Shown: positions 47,793 through 60,175, counted from the stretch's first letter. The stretch is DNA of 64,000 bases from Coccinella septempunctata (GCF_907165205.1 NC_058191.1:42626943-42690942), one strand, 5' to 3'. Translations and numbers: made by a program. Notes: generated by a model from the sequence alone, not told the origin.

Positions 47793-49742
47793 TGACATAA
47801 ATTGTATAATTTTTTAATTTGGTTCTCCGATTCACTTATGCTTCCTCCCCTGCAGACTTTCAAACTCACGAACTCAAGTTCTTAAGTCGCAATTCCCAAC
47901 TGAAACAGTTTTCGCTCTCGCAACCGCAGAAAAACGGAACTCGTGACCCCATCTCATCTGAATACCTCCGGAGGCGGTAAAGATCAGAACGGTTCTCGAC
48001 TGAAAACAACCCGCAACCCCTTCCCCTAATTGAAATCGCACAAAAGCCTCGGCACCGTCGCAGATAAATCACGGTAAACTTTCTGCCTCGTAAGGTAGAG
48101 AGAGGCCGCTATGAAGTATTTCCATTGCAGATTCTCGCCAACCTTCCAGTCCATAAGTCACGGGGAACCTCTCCAAAAACATAATATCTGGGGGTTCCGC
48201 GAGCTGGCCCCTTGCCAGATGAGGAGACTCGGCTGTGATCCTGGTGGAACATTCGGAAAATTGCCGAAGAATCAATTCCCTACAATTGGCGACGATTCTG
48301 GGATTTCCGGATGGGCGGTTGGAGGTTAAGAGATGAGTGCGGATGATATCAAAGTCTTCCTGTGGTCGTAAGATTTTCCAGATAGGAAAATTGTCAAATA
48401 ACCACTTCTGAGTTCTCCTGGAGGATATTTCGAATAGAAGAAAAAACTGTGAATCATTCTATTAGGGATTATCAAGGTAAAGACACACACACACAACGAA
48501 AGAGGCACAAACAGCTTTCATTGAAGTGGATCCTTCTATGATCAAGGCAAATGTACCTACAGGAAGAGCTTTAGGAGAAGAAAAAAGAAAAAAACTGGAA
48601 GAGAAACACTGAGATCATCCATCAATCCAAAAGGTTGGGACTCTAACACTGCAAGATTTAAGAATACCTTTTGACGAAATGTCTAGCTATTGCAAGCCAA
48701 TGCTCTGTAGGGGCATCAGATCTTGAGATCTAAGGATTATGCTCATATCGCCGATGCTTTTCAGGAAATAATTTCCATCTTTAAAAATCGGATTAATGCC
48801 CTCCTCAAGACCACCATTCCTGGTCCCAGAATTCTCTAACATTATCGAGTCGAAATTACTCAGGTACATTTTATTATCCTAATGAGTGTTCGCTACTTTT
48901 CCCTGAATTATTAATAACATCCTTTCCGCTTTAGGCATGCGGAATTGATTTTTAATTAATTGGTCATCAATTATGCATCAGAGACTGATACCTGAGCCTC
49001 GTTTTCATTCTCGCATCAACAATTCATCACGTGGGAATGGTTGGTAATTGAAAGTCGATTTAAACTTACTGGCTGATTGGATACATTTTGATGTGAGGAT
49101 AAATACTGTGGAGATATTGCCATTAAGGGCATACTGAAAAGATTCGTTGTCAGAAAAATACTCAAAAGAGAAGGGTACATTAGGAAAGGAAATAATTCGA
49201 AGATCCTGATGAGGAAGTCGCCTGAGTTTCATATAGATTTGACGATGATACACTCTGTACGCAGATATACACTTTATCGAGAACCACTTAACAAATCTGA
49301 CTTCGATACATTGATCTCGAACATTCACCTGATCTCGAAATTTTTTTCTTTCATACCTATTGGAAATGCTGACCACAGTAATTTTGTAATTTCGCCTTCC
49401 GATCTATCTACGAGGTATCCGTTGATGGTCAAACTGAGTCGAGCGTGAAGATGCAATCATTCGGCCTAACCAGTCCATGAAAATAATATAATTATAATTA
49501 TAAATCGATTTACTGGCGTCAAAATCCGAATTCAAGTCCTTAATTTGGCGGGTCTGATGATACCACTTCTCTCTTTACATTTCCGTTTCCTGCTTCCTTG
49601 GGTCTTCTATTCATTTCGCATTAGTTCCCGACAAAAGGGAGAGGGATATTGGCTTGGTAGTTTGCTTGCCATTCTTCACCGAAAGAGGGTTCGCCATTCA
49701 CGAAGGTAGCGGAGTAGAACGACTTCTGATTAATATTGCAAT
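47793..49742. other. Long non-coding stretch, no gene supported
   Basis: CpG is slightly raised at 47940-48310. The longest frame (49005-49376 minus, 123 codons) has no family signature. No repeats noticed. Confidence 0.35.
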
Positions 49743-50668
49743 GTGGCAGACGGTGAATTTCCGGATAAAATCGAGGCTCTAATTATTGATGAGAGAAATC
49801 AGCATCTTTCATCCGTTGATCAAAAACAAAAAACAGCAAAAAAAAATTTCAATATTTTCTATCCAAAATTATATTCAAAAATTGGTGATACGGTAATCTA
49901 TGAGCCAAAAATGATAAGTCCGCCAGAAGGCCTTCAAACAGATACGAGCCTGAAGGATGAAACTCTAGAACAGGTCGAGCAGTTCGAATACTTGGGAAGA
50001 TATATAAATACTAGGTCTAACCTGGACATGGAGATACATAATCGTATCAATTCAGCATCACCGGCATTCTGTAGGCTACAGGACAGAGTGTTCCAAAATC
50101 ACGACCTCAATCTGAAGACCAAGACAGCTGTTGGTCCTACCAACGCTTCTTTACTGAAGCGAAAGCTGGACGCCCTACAGGCGGCATATTAAACAGCTTG
50201 AACAAACGCAAAAACGCCATCTAAGACAAATAATGCACATCAGATGGTTCCACAGAGTTTCAAATGCAGAAGTCTTGCAGCTCGCGAGTTGTATAACAAT
50301 TAAGATTCAAGCAACGAGGGCCAGACCCAGATGGAGCGGCCACATTCTGAGGATGCAAGACACACGACTCCCCAAAATAGCTTTGTATGGCGAAATCACA
50401 GAGGGAGCTCGGAAACCAGGAGGCCTGTATAAGCGGTTTGAGGATATACTACATCAATCCCTAAAATCAGTTAATGCCAATCATAACTGGGAAAAACTAG
50501 TGTTAGACAGATCACAGTGGATGTCTTTGGTTCACAGTTATAATGGAGACTCGAGAAGAATACAGCAGCGGCAAGATCTGGTTGTTGACTATCAACCCGG
50601 AGTGTGGAAGGATCTGTAGGTCACGGTTGGGTCTCTTCAGTCACAGGGGTGCACACAGTCGCAAGTAG
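49743..50668 (+). pseudogene. Non-LTR retrotransposon ORF2 C-terminal relic
   Basis: This is the 3' end of a LINE-type endonuclease-reverse transcriptase protein. Visible in order: VEQFEYLGRYINTRSNLDME (downstream of the polymerase core), HIKQLEQTQKRHLRQIMHIR, RPRWSGHILRMQDTRLPKI, WEKLVLDRSQWMSLVH, and a C-terminal GLFSHRGAHSRK zinc-finger-like tail ending at stop 50666. Frameshifts fall near 50160 and 50619, and the polymerase catalytic part is absent. 5' truncation is typical of LINE copies. There is no poly-A tail or target duplication. The clade is not assigned. Confidence 0.85.
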
Positions 50669-51454
50669 TCCTAAGAAATTATAAGTTTGATCTCACCGAT
50701 AAAGTTGTTTGTAGATTTATTCTGGGTAACGAGAATCAGCAATGAATGAGCCAAAAATAAGCAGTTTGACGCTATTCATATCCCATCGATTCTATACCAC
50801 CCTGTTATGTAATAACATGCATTCTTTATGTTCTGGATGAATGCAGTAATGAACTCATATCTCGCTGATTACATATCGAAAATTCAGCCCTGGCTCATGA
50901 CGCAGTACAAACGGGGTATCAATCTGTATAACAACATTCGAAACGTTAACTTCAATGCGTATTCGGTCAGTTGAATAATGGCCTCATAATGCTTTCGGAA
51001 AAACATGAATATAAATCAGCTGACCGTTGTCGAATGTGCGAAATTAATTATGGAAACATTGGGCGAGATAACTCAAATATTCGCTAATGCGATGTACGCG
51101 TTTTCGCGCGCGGGATTTTAATGAAGTTTTGATGAAACGCGGCATGGGCATTAATCAAGTTTCGGAGGCTTTTTCGTTCGTCAATTGTTTTCGGTATCGT
51201 TTTGATGTATCGCAGATGGAATGCGCTCTGGCTGAACGGCTACAAATGGAAAAGTTCGTATTGTTTTTCGATACGCAGTGCAGGTGAATTTCATTAGTGA
51301 AAATTGAATAGTTATTCGATTATATTTATACCTGTAGCTTTGAAATTGGTTGTATTGTGCGAATTGAAGGCTTCAGTCCATAGCTATAAAATTTAATCAA
51401 GACTCAGCTCATGGAATGTAATTCCTGAGCAGATAAGTTTCAACAGTTGAGTTC
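50669..51454. other. Non-coding stretch, no gene seen
   Basis: No repeat or gene recognised. Confidence 0.4.
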
Positions 51455-51925
51455 TTTGAATTTTTGATATTTTCATGGTACGTAATGGTCATAATGAGAA
51501 TTGTAAGGGAAATAAGTGTTTTTTTTTGACCTCAAGAATCTGCTGTTTTACGAGTTAAAGACTCACCCTGCATTTAAAAGGTCTATCAGTCAAGATACAG
51601 CGTGTTTTATTGATTTTGTCGTTTTCTTCCATTACTGCTCAACAATTAGTTTATACTGACTAAGTAACTGAATATGATTCCAGGTCAGGCCCCAAGAAAA
51701 ACTGATAAATAATATTGAACCCAAAAAAGTACCCTGTGTATCGGAATAGTTGATATGATATTCGTAAAAAAGAGAAAAATTATGGGTAAAAGAAGAAATT
51801 GACTAGATGAATAAAACTCTCTATATCTTGAGAGATGGACGCTTCAAATATAGGTTATTCTGACTCACCACAATGTCTCCCATCTACCCTTAGCTTCCGA
51901 GCCCATTTACCAATGAAACACCCCG
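51455..51925 (-). repeat. R1 fragment and a related TACAGGGTG-class repeat
   Basis: 51455-51575 matches R1 (CATGGTACGTAATGGTCATA, then CTCAAGAATCTGCTG and GAGTTAAAGACTCACCCTGC), with the middle deleted. 51790-51925 resembles 4920-5035 (TATCTTGA, CTACCCTTAGCTTC, CCATTTACCAA, ending CACCCCGTATA). Confidence 0.6.
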
Positions 51926-52840
51926 TATATTATGATAATCTCAGTGCCCTTCTGTAAGAAAAGGACGAGATTTCTTGCGACAAAGCGTAAGAACGATTCC
52001 CTGACGTAATATTCTTTCACGGTATAAAATAAGTGGCGAAAAGGTGTAATTGAATTATACGGTGCATGAGAAGCCATCGAAATCCCTTCAGGAACCCCCA
52101 AGAAATCGCCGCAAACTGACGAGATCCACGTGAAGCGAAACCGGGGGTAAACATCATTAATAAAAGCAATTTCGTGCGTGTCTCGAGGCCCCTAAGAATT
52201 TCTTCAAATTGCGGCGAAAAGATTTCGCCGGTTACGAAGTTTCAACTCCAATCCCCGAGATCCGATTGAAAGAAAGGAAAGGGTTGCGAAGGTTTCATTT
52301 TTCATTTATGTCGGTCTCGGGAAATTCTGGCCGGTTTTTCGAGGGATAGACCGCCTCCAACTTTGGGATCACGAAGGACCAGAAAAAAGTTCTGTAGCTT
52401 CACGCTCCAGATCCCACGTTGGGAAGGATCCCAAGAAACAATTTTATCTTTTTTGCGAGTTCTTTTCTGGACTTTTCGGATGCGGAATATGGTTCGGGGG
52501 GGTGGGTATGTGGAGAAGGGTTATTTTTAGGCGTTTAAATTGGAATCGTGAGACCTAGAAGGATAAAACTCAGCAGGACTTTACAGGGTGTCCACTTTAT
52601 TACACTTTTATAGGGAACCATAAATATTTTGTGCTGACAATTTGCATGTTGAAGTTTTCGACTATGAACTTTTCCCCTATAATGTTAGATTTAATAGCTT
52701 CTTGTTTCAAATGGCACACCTTGTGTATCTTTGCACTGTTAGATAGCTGATTTAATGGCAATTTCAAACATATGTCATACCTTGGGTAATTAGTCAACAT
52801 TTTATGAGTTATTTGGATCCTTACACAAAAAAATGAGAGA
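51926..52840. other. Non-coding stretch, no gene seen
   Basis: CpG is somewhat raised at 52120-52350. ACAGGGTGTCCAC at 52584 is another TACAGGGTG-class end. No gene supported. Confidence 0.4.
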
Positions 52841-53685
52841 GTTGAATCACTTTTCACTCTGAAGCCACTTAAGTTGAATCTGTAAATGATAGCAACTCAT
52901 TTTTTTGCGTGAAGATATCATGCCCGAATAGGTAATAAAGATAATAGTAGAGTGATGATGAGATGAACATTTTGAGTACAGCAATTTTTTTTAAGAACTG
53001 AAAACTGGCTCATGTCTCCCTAACCTATGGGAGAGTTGAACAGGTGGCGAGAGAGACTTGACCATAAGTTGTTTATCAGGAAAAACATTGAAAGAAAACA
53101 ATTTCCAATGACCAACGATTGTCTATGTCAAGGTTTCCATCATCAGAGTAATCAGTGTATGAAATACATATTTTCTATTTCAGGGTCACCCTCACTTATT
53201 TCCGAGATGTTTTTACTTTTTTGAATTTTTGTATATTGTTTTTATATTCATTTCTATTGTTCAATTTTCTTTTTTCAAAACCAAGTATTATCTAATCTTA
53301 GTGCAGGAAACTTGGACCACTGATTATGTCCCGACCCATGGGTCAAGTCTCCCGCACTCCTTTTTAGTCTATTCAACAGATGCTTTCTTGAAACTTTGAC
53401 AACTATTATTAAAAAGGCTCATCGGATGTAAAACTATATCAATCAATGAAAACAATAAAACTAAATAACAGCACGCACCTATTAAACTTTTCAGACAGTA
53501 TAACAAACAAAAATTATTAAATTTTTTACTTCCTAACAACAAAATCACGTTCAACCCTCTCACTCACATGGAGCCTCCACTAATTGTGCTTTGTTACGAG
53601 TATGTCGCAAGCTATTAACGATATCGGTTGCGCGAAACTTGAAATATTTGAGGTGGTTCAAGTCTCCTACCTGAGCAAGTCTCCC
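52841..53685 (-). repeat. R11 left arm (845 bp)
   Basis: It is the inverse of 55632-56505 over its whole length with scattered substitutions and small indels. In a 195-bp segment I counted 23 differences (about 88% identity). The inner end is CAAGTCTCCC at 53685; the outer end is GTTGAATC at 52841. Inside are paired inverse strings AGTGCGGGA-ACTTG and CAAGTCTCCCGCACT. A 64-codon frame on the minus strand is shared by both arms but changes mostly at non-synonymous sites, so it is probably not a protein. Confidence 0.85.
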
Positions 53686-53748
53686 CCTACTCATACTTTT
53701 TAGAATATATCTGTTTGGGACTGCTCCGGGAAACTGAATCGAATCGAA

Positions 53749-54779
53749 ATGGACAATATTCTATCGAATATTCCACATCTCATGAAATCACAGCACATTT
53801 CATGCATATTAATGAATCAGATTGTCAGTCTGTACAGGTCAAATCACCAATCAGTTGTGTGCAATTCTCATGAGGCACATCAGAAAACACATTTGCTCGG
53901 AATTGGTTTTACATTTCCGATTGTATGGGGAGAGAAAGGGTTAAAAATAGAGGACAGATTGACGAAGGGGCTTTTATTACCAGCCTATGTTTTGCAAGGG
54001 TTGTTCATCATGAACTCTAGTTTCAAATGGCGAATTTTCCTGAGAAACTTGAAGCTAATTGATCGAAGTCTTTGAGACGTTGAAGATCAACGTTGTTTTA
54101 GCATCAAAGCTCAAAAATTCGGTAGGATGCTTCATTATTGGAGCTGTTCCATTAATGATGAATCATTATTCACTGGTTTTTTATCAAACATTCATGCATC
54201 ACTGTATGACATTATTGGTATATTCACCGAAAGAGTATAGATTTGTTGATCATCCAATTGAAACCAAAGAGAAAATACTATTCTGCGCTACTTTTTACGA
54301 ACTAAATTCTAGACAAAAATTACTAACTTTGAGTTCGATGTAACGATACTGAAGCCCGTAAACCGAAACATTTCCACTCCTGAATTCGATATAACTTCAA
54401 ATTTGGACGTATCGTCCCCTCAGTATTGGTTTATCGTTATTTAATTTCGCAGAATTGGGCGATATCAGAAGTTTCAAATGAACCCCCAGCTTATCTTATA
54501 CATGCACAATCGACCCTCACAAATTTCCTCCAAGTAGGGTCGTATTATTCATGCCAGTTGAAGTTATTAACGTTAGTAATTCCCTCTATCGCAACCCTGA
54601 TGACACAATTTCGACAACCCTTCATCTGGTTAGTGTATTATATATGCGTCGTTGAAAATCTCATTATCTGTATAATTGAATATTTGATGGTGAACGAGGA
54701 TCCTGGTAACGAAAGGGCCATCAAGGGTTATATGGTTGACATTTTTCCAGTGTGCGAGGATGTTCATCGAGAACTTTGA
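53749..54779 (+). pseudogene. Possible insect chemoreceptor-like (gustatory-type) relic
   Basis: Three open segments lie in a row in three frames: 53749-54075 (MDNILSNIPHLMKSQHISCI, then WRIFLRNLKLID), 54059-54343 (hydrophobic NSVGCFIIGAVPLMMNHYSL) and 54426-54779 (hydrophobic FIWLVYYICVVENLIICIIE, then a charged DVHREL end). Several probable membrane segments, an early W-x-x-L-x-x-L-x-x-ID block and a late VHREL-like stretch resemble insect gustatory receptors, which sense tastants in neuron membranes. No diagnostic C-terminal TYhhhhhQF motif is seen, and total length is about 340 codons against the usual 370-450. Frames break at about 54060 and 54340. The assignment is tentative. Confidence 0.35.
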
Positions 54780-55631
54780 GCCTTGAACTTGATACTATAT
54801 GATGAAATTTTGTGACATGCTGTTGTATTATACTACTCAATGAACTTCCAATCTACGGATTCCTACAAGTGGATTTCAAACTTCATGATCAAGTTTCTGC
54901 CTCGCTAAGATGGGCTCGCTGTAGCTAGCTCTTGTCACCTGGAGCTGACCCTTATTACGCCACGTCTTGACAAACCGGTCAGGAGAATCACCAGAATCAA
55001 GTGGAATTTCTGACGTTTAGAACAGTTCGTCTTTTATACCTAGAGCATTGCAACTCTCTGCCATACGACGATCTCCCAGAGAGCTTTGACTTGCAGAGCT
55101 TCAAGAACCCCATTTCTTACCCTTTTTAGACTCCATTGATCCAAGGTACTCCTACGTGGACCGTTTCGGTGAAAAATTTATGGAATCTGGATCATCATTC
55201 TTGATTTTTCGCTTACCAAGCCGTTCCTGTCCCTATGACAACCATCTTCCAACTCACCCTTGCATACGTTATCAGATGAATATATTGAAGGGTGCTAAAA
55301 CAAATTGGGAGCAGATGTGGCTTTGAGATATGGCGACAGTCCTACATATTAATGACCCCAACCGCTGGTCCTCGCCCCAGATGGAATATTCAATTACTGG
55401 CCGATATTTGCACACTCAAATGTACTGTTTTCCAAGCCCTGAATGAGCAGCGGGGTCTGGTGTTTTTCATTCGGTAAAAAATAATGGCAATTCATGCGAC
55501 GCGGATTAATTCGATTCTGCCAACAGTGGGCATCGATTTTTGGAGGATATAAATAGCCCCAGGGTTGGTGCGGGGTTTCATAATGGTTGGGCAATTTGTT
55601 ACTTTTTTAGTTAACCACATAGGGGGTGTCC
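54780..55631. other. Non-coding stretch between the relic and the right arm
   Basis: No gene recognised. A short CpG-richer piece lies at 55290-55560. Confidence 0.4.
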
Positions 55632-56505
55632 GGGAGACTTGCTCAGGTAGGAGACTTGAACCACCTCGAATATTTCAATTCAAATTTTGCGCTAACGGTA
55701 TCGTGAATAGCTTGCGACATATCAGTAACAAGGCACAACTAGTGGCGACTCCATTTTGGCCGCCATCAGAACAGTTCAGGAGTGACAGGGTTGAACATGA
55801 TTTTGTTTTTAGGAAGTAAGAAATTGAATAATATTTGTTTGTTACGCTGTCTGAAAAGTTTAATAGGTGCTTGGTGTTATTTAGTTTTATTGCTTTCATC
55901 GATTAATATTGTTTCACAAACGATTAGTCTTTTTACTAATAGTTGTAAAAGTTTCAAGAAAATATCTGTTGAATAGACTGAAAGGGAGTGCGGGAGACTT
56001 GACCCATGTTATAGCCGGGAGACATAATAAGTGGTCCAAGTTTCCCGCACTGAGCTTAGATAATAGTTTGCTTCAAAATAGAAAATTGAATAATAGAAAT
56101 AAATATAAAAGAATATAAAAGGTTCAGAAAAGTGAAAATCATCTCAGAAATAGGTGAGAGTGACTCTGAAATAGAAATGTGTATTTCATACGCTGATACA
56201 TCTAATGATGAAAACCTTGACATAGACCATTGGTCATTGGAAATTGTTTTCTTTCAATGTTTTTCCTGATGAACAAACTTATGGTCAAGTCTCTCTAGCC
56301 CCTTGTTCAACTCCCCCATGGGTTAGGAATACATGAGCCAATTTTCTGTTCCTAAAAATAGAATTGTTGTACTCAAAATGTTCATCTCACCATCAATCTA
56401 CTATTATCTATCGTTACCTATTTGGGTATGATATCTTCGCTCAACAAAAATGAGTTGCTACCATTTACAGATACAATTAAGTGGCTTCAGAGAAGGGGGT
56501 TCAAC
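55632..56505 (+). repeat. R11 right arm (874 bp)
   Basis: It begins GGGAGACTTGCTCAGGTAGG. The inverse partner is 52841-53685; this arm is slightly longer because it keeps a TGGCGGCCAAAATGG-type stretch lost on the left. The GGGAGACTTG motif recurs at 55991, with CGGGAGACATAA near 56018 and the inverse CAAGTTTCCCGCACT at about 56038. Similar motif clustering marks the elements at 21762 and 29087. No transposase. Confidence 0.85.
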
Positions 56506-57892
56506 AGTTTGAAGTCCCTTTAAAGCTTCCTTACGTATCATTTTAAATAGGACGAAGGGAAGCTTTAACGTTGAAGGCAGTTTGATCATGAAACTGCGAA
56601 ACAAATAAGGACAGTTTTACTAAGTATGAACTAGAGGGTGAAATGAAACAAGGCTGTTGTGCTGTCCCCCTGAAATACTTTTCAGAACTTGTCATGGTAG
56701 GTTCAACAGGAAATACTTTCAACAACAAAATGGCTTCATTAAACTGAATTTCATCCTTGACTTCTAATAAATTCTTTTACAATTATGTGCTCAGCCAAAA
56801 TCCCAATTAAGATTCAAACAACCAATTGCAATAACCCTGTCGAGAACACAAGTTTTCCACCGAATTATTGCATTAATTGAAAGGTCAGACTGCGTTCCAA
56901 CAAATCGAAATATCTTCTGGAATTCGTATAATAAAGCGGAAATTATAGCTTCTCCTAATTGGCTTCTGTAATTGAGTTCTTTGCGTGGACAGGGTTGGCT
57001 AGAACAGCCCCCCTGGCAGATTTATGGACAGTTTTATTAATTAAGGGTGTACAGACTTCGTTCCAGGCAGGATATATGATTCTGATGGGGTGGGAGGTTT
57101 TCCAGGAAGGATTTCCTGACTGCGTTTCAAGAAATACATCATTCGAGTACCCACCAAAGTCTTGTTCGATCTACAGAGTTAAATGAACCCATTGTCAGAT
57201 GTTTTTAGTGCTAGATTTCCTTCTCAGATGATTTGGAACGAAAAATTCCACCAAAAATAAAACGAATTGACGGAATTTCAATAGCACCATGCATTGTCGA
57301 CGTCTTTATTGCGTCCGTCCTTCCTATCTCACCTTCCTTCGGGACCTATCTCTCCTACCTCTCTCCGATGCCTCCAATCTTGCTATTGTGCCCGAAACAG
57401 CGATACGGGGGCCGTTTGGAGGCTCGTCGGTTCCGTCTCCACGGTGGCGGCGATGTCCCACGTGACGAGGTGGCCAAATATTGATTAAAACACTGGGAAC
57501 GTCCGACCCACATTCTGTCATCGCCTCCGCGGAGCGGAGATACGCCGTGTTCGTTTCTTCTGCGATGCGAAGCTTAGCGAAGCCCTAAACGACACTTCTG
57601 AAAAAAAATTGGAATAGGGGGAATCATGATTTTTGTGCGATTAAGGTTTTGTCGTGTGTGGTAGCCTTTAGATAAGTTTTCTGGTCTGTTTAGGTCCGGG
57701 TTTAATTACACTCGGGATAGAACCAAGAAACGGCTTATCCTATCAAACAGGCTTGAATGTAAAATGTTGTCGAGACACTAGACAGGTTTGTAATGTCAAA
57801 AAATTATCAGATCTCTTGTTGTGACAAGCTTCTAACTCTACACGGCCTAACATTGCCTTACGATGGAGTGATATGGGTAATATTTCAACAGT
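56506..57892. other. Non-coding stretch, no gene seen
   Basis: TAAAGCTTCC (56521) and GGAAGCTTTA (56558) form a short inverted pair. CpG is raised at 57290-57560. Frames up to 83 codons have no signature. Confidence 0.4.
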
Positions 57893-58222
57893 AGATTCTT
57901 CAGGTCAAAAGAAACACTTTTCACCATTTTTTCCGAATCGGCTCGGTTTAAAAGATACAGGCTGTTGAAAAATTGGGTGCTTTGGCTGAATACAACTCTC
58001 TTTAAAAGATCCAGAGATGTGTAGTGTCACAGATTCAGCTAGTTATTCTGGAGGTAACTTTGTTTTTCTAGAAGTGGCACAGCTCATTATGGAAACTTAA
58101 AATGCCTTTATCTTTTTATAAGGGCCGAAACGGAAAAAATGGTAAAGGAAAAAATTTTTTCTTTTGACCTCAAGAATGTACTGTTGAAATATTTGTACGA
58201 ATCAAAGACTCACCCTGTATAA
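57893..58222 (+). mobile_element. R1 MITE, internally deleted copy (330 bp)
   Basis: Both arms are present: left from ATTTCAACAGTAGATTC through GGCTCGGTTTAAAAGATACA, right ending ATTTGTACGAATCAAAGACT then CACCCTGTA. The interior lacks about 300 bp compared with 43540-44180. It shows most clearly that R1 ends are inverted repeats of about 90 bp. Confidence 0.85.
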
Positions 58223-58918
58223 GAACGCTCGGACACGTCGATTCTTTTAAGGTCAAATTCAGAACTGTATCGGTTCAACCCTTAGTGTCACACCCCAACT
58301 CTTATATTTTGAATAGGGGAGCTGGGGTAAGTGACACCTTACTTGAAAGGCCTTTCTATTGGGAAATTTCAATAATTCCACGTGCCAAGTTTTGTTCAGA
58401 CAACCGCAGTGAGCGATAAACGCGCGATACAGAAAAGAGGAAATCGGAAAATCGTATCTTGTCATCCCCATCAAACTAACCGAATAACGACCAACTCAAT
58501 TTCCCGCCGAGGGTGGTGATACGACGTAGGAAAAACTCCCATTTTTCCTGGCATATTTGGGAAACTGATGGCGAGGATATTTTTGCGGTTCGATAGTATC
58601 TCCATTACGTCCTGACAAATTCGGTGGAACTCTAAATATGATTTGGCACGGTATAGATTTTTTTTATTGGTAGAAACAATTTTGTGCCGAAATAGAGGCA
58701 GAAAGAAGCTCTTTTTGATGTGAGAAAATATCATACAACGTGTCCCTAAGCTTCATTGATGATTTGTTCGAATGGAAGTTTTGTTTGACGATTCTTGAAG
58801 GGTTTATCAAGTTTGCATTCCAAATAGATCGAAAAACTACTGATCTAAGAGCAATCAAGTGCTTTTCCCATTTCATAGACTGGTGAAAGAAGGAATATTG
58901 TGTGAAATTTGCAGCTTC
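58223..58918. other. Non-coding stretch with a short GTGTCAC-ACCCCA inverted pair
   Basis: GTGTCACACCCCAACT at 58285 and AGCTGGGGTAAGTGACACC at 58319 are imperfect inverses about 20 bp apart. The motif resembles the GGGTAAGTG class seen at 29.1-30.0 kb. No gene seen. Confidence 0.45.
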
Positions 58919-60175
58919 TACGAGGATGTATTGATATCTAGTTAGCCTAGACCAGTTCCATGCATAAAAAAATATTAGGTAACTCATTAGAAGTGTCAGT
59001 GTGAAGTTTGAGGTCAAAAAAGTAAACCAGAGTTAAGCAATAAATTAAAAGAAAGAAGATGTCCATCGAAATTGTGAAAATCGAAAAATTTGAGTATCGA
59101 GCCATCATCAAGTACTTGTATTTAAAAGGGTTAAGAGCTAAGCAGATTTACGAAGATAATGCTTAATACCCTTGGTGATCAATGTCCTTCGTATGCGACC
59201 GTGAAAAATTGGACTGCAAGTTTCAAAAGATGTAAATTTTCCATTGAAGATGACCGATGACCGATCGGGAAGGCCAGTTTCTGTGGCAGTCCCCTAAAAT
59301 ATCGATGCAGTTCATGACATGATTTTATCAGACCGTCGAATTCGGCTAAAAGGGATATCTGAAGCATTGAATATTTCATACGAACGTGCTCATCATATAG
59401 TTCACGTCAATTCGGACATGAGAAAAATTGCTGCAAAATGAATCCCCAAATGTTTGAATGTGGACCAAAAGCGTGTAAGGGTAGAAGCATCGCTTTCGAT
59501 CTGTGCTCGATTTGAAAACGATGTAGGCTTCTAAAACCAAATTGTTACTATGGATGAGACTTAGGTACATTTCTACCATCCAGAAACGAAGCAACAATCG
59601 ATGGAATAGTGACACTCTGGTTCTCCAAGACCTAAGAAGTTTCGTGTCCAAAAATCTGTTGGAACAGTTCTTGCTTCAGTTTTTTGGGATTGCCATGGAG
59701 TAATCATGATTGATTTTTAGATAAGGGTAGAACAATAAACGGAGATTACTATTCGACATCACTTACCACTCTACGGGAAAAAATTAAAGAGAAAAGACAC
59801 GGAAAGCTATCTGATGATGTTTTGTTTTTGCAGAACAACACCCCTGCACACAAATCTCATGTTGCCATGCAAAAAATTCGTGATTTAAGGTTTGAATTAC
59901 TAGAACACCCTCCTTATTCACTAGATTTGGCTCCATCCGACTATCATCTCTTTCCTAAACTGAAAAAAAGTTTAAAAGGTTCTTCCAACGACGAGGTAAT
60001 AATAGCTGTGCAGAGCAAGAAGAAACATTTTTTTTGAAAGGTCTAGAGACGTTGCAGGTTCGCTGTAATAAATGTATCCAATAAAGAAGAGAATATGTTG
60101 AGTAATAAAATATTTCGACATTAAAATTTTGTTTGGTTCTATAGTAGGCTGGGAATTCGTCAATATATCCTCGTA
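58919..60175 (+). mobile_element. mariner copy G, both ends present, highly degenerate
   Basis: The left end TACGAGGATGTATTGATATC with full leader and the right end CAATATATCCTCGTA are both kept, with TA at each edge; 1,257 bp. The leader has a small deletion after AAAAAAATATT. Confidence 0.92.
59059..60105 (+). pseudogene. mariner transposase relic (copy G)
   Basis: ATG at 59059 reads MSIEIVKIEKFEYRAIIKYL, then a one-base insertion in the KQIYED segment (59158) breaks the frame. More lesions follow: stops replacing Trp, Lys and other codons (near 59440, 59562 and 59609), and small indels in the EDDDRSG segment. The longest late frame (59822-60037) shows FLQNNTPAH, so the second catalytic Asp is Asn. 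DLAPSDYHLF is kept. The natural stop is at 60103. Inactive. Confidence 0.9.

Noticed and set aside
53369..53563. A 64-codon frame present in both R11 arms (partner at 55782-55976) that looked like a conserved small protein
   Set aside because: About 17 of the 23 nucleotide differences change the amino acid, which is what drift gives, and neither copy begins with ATG in the same place.
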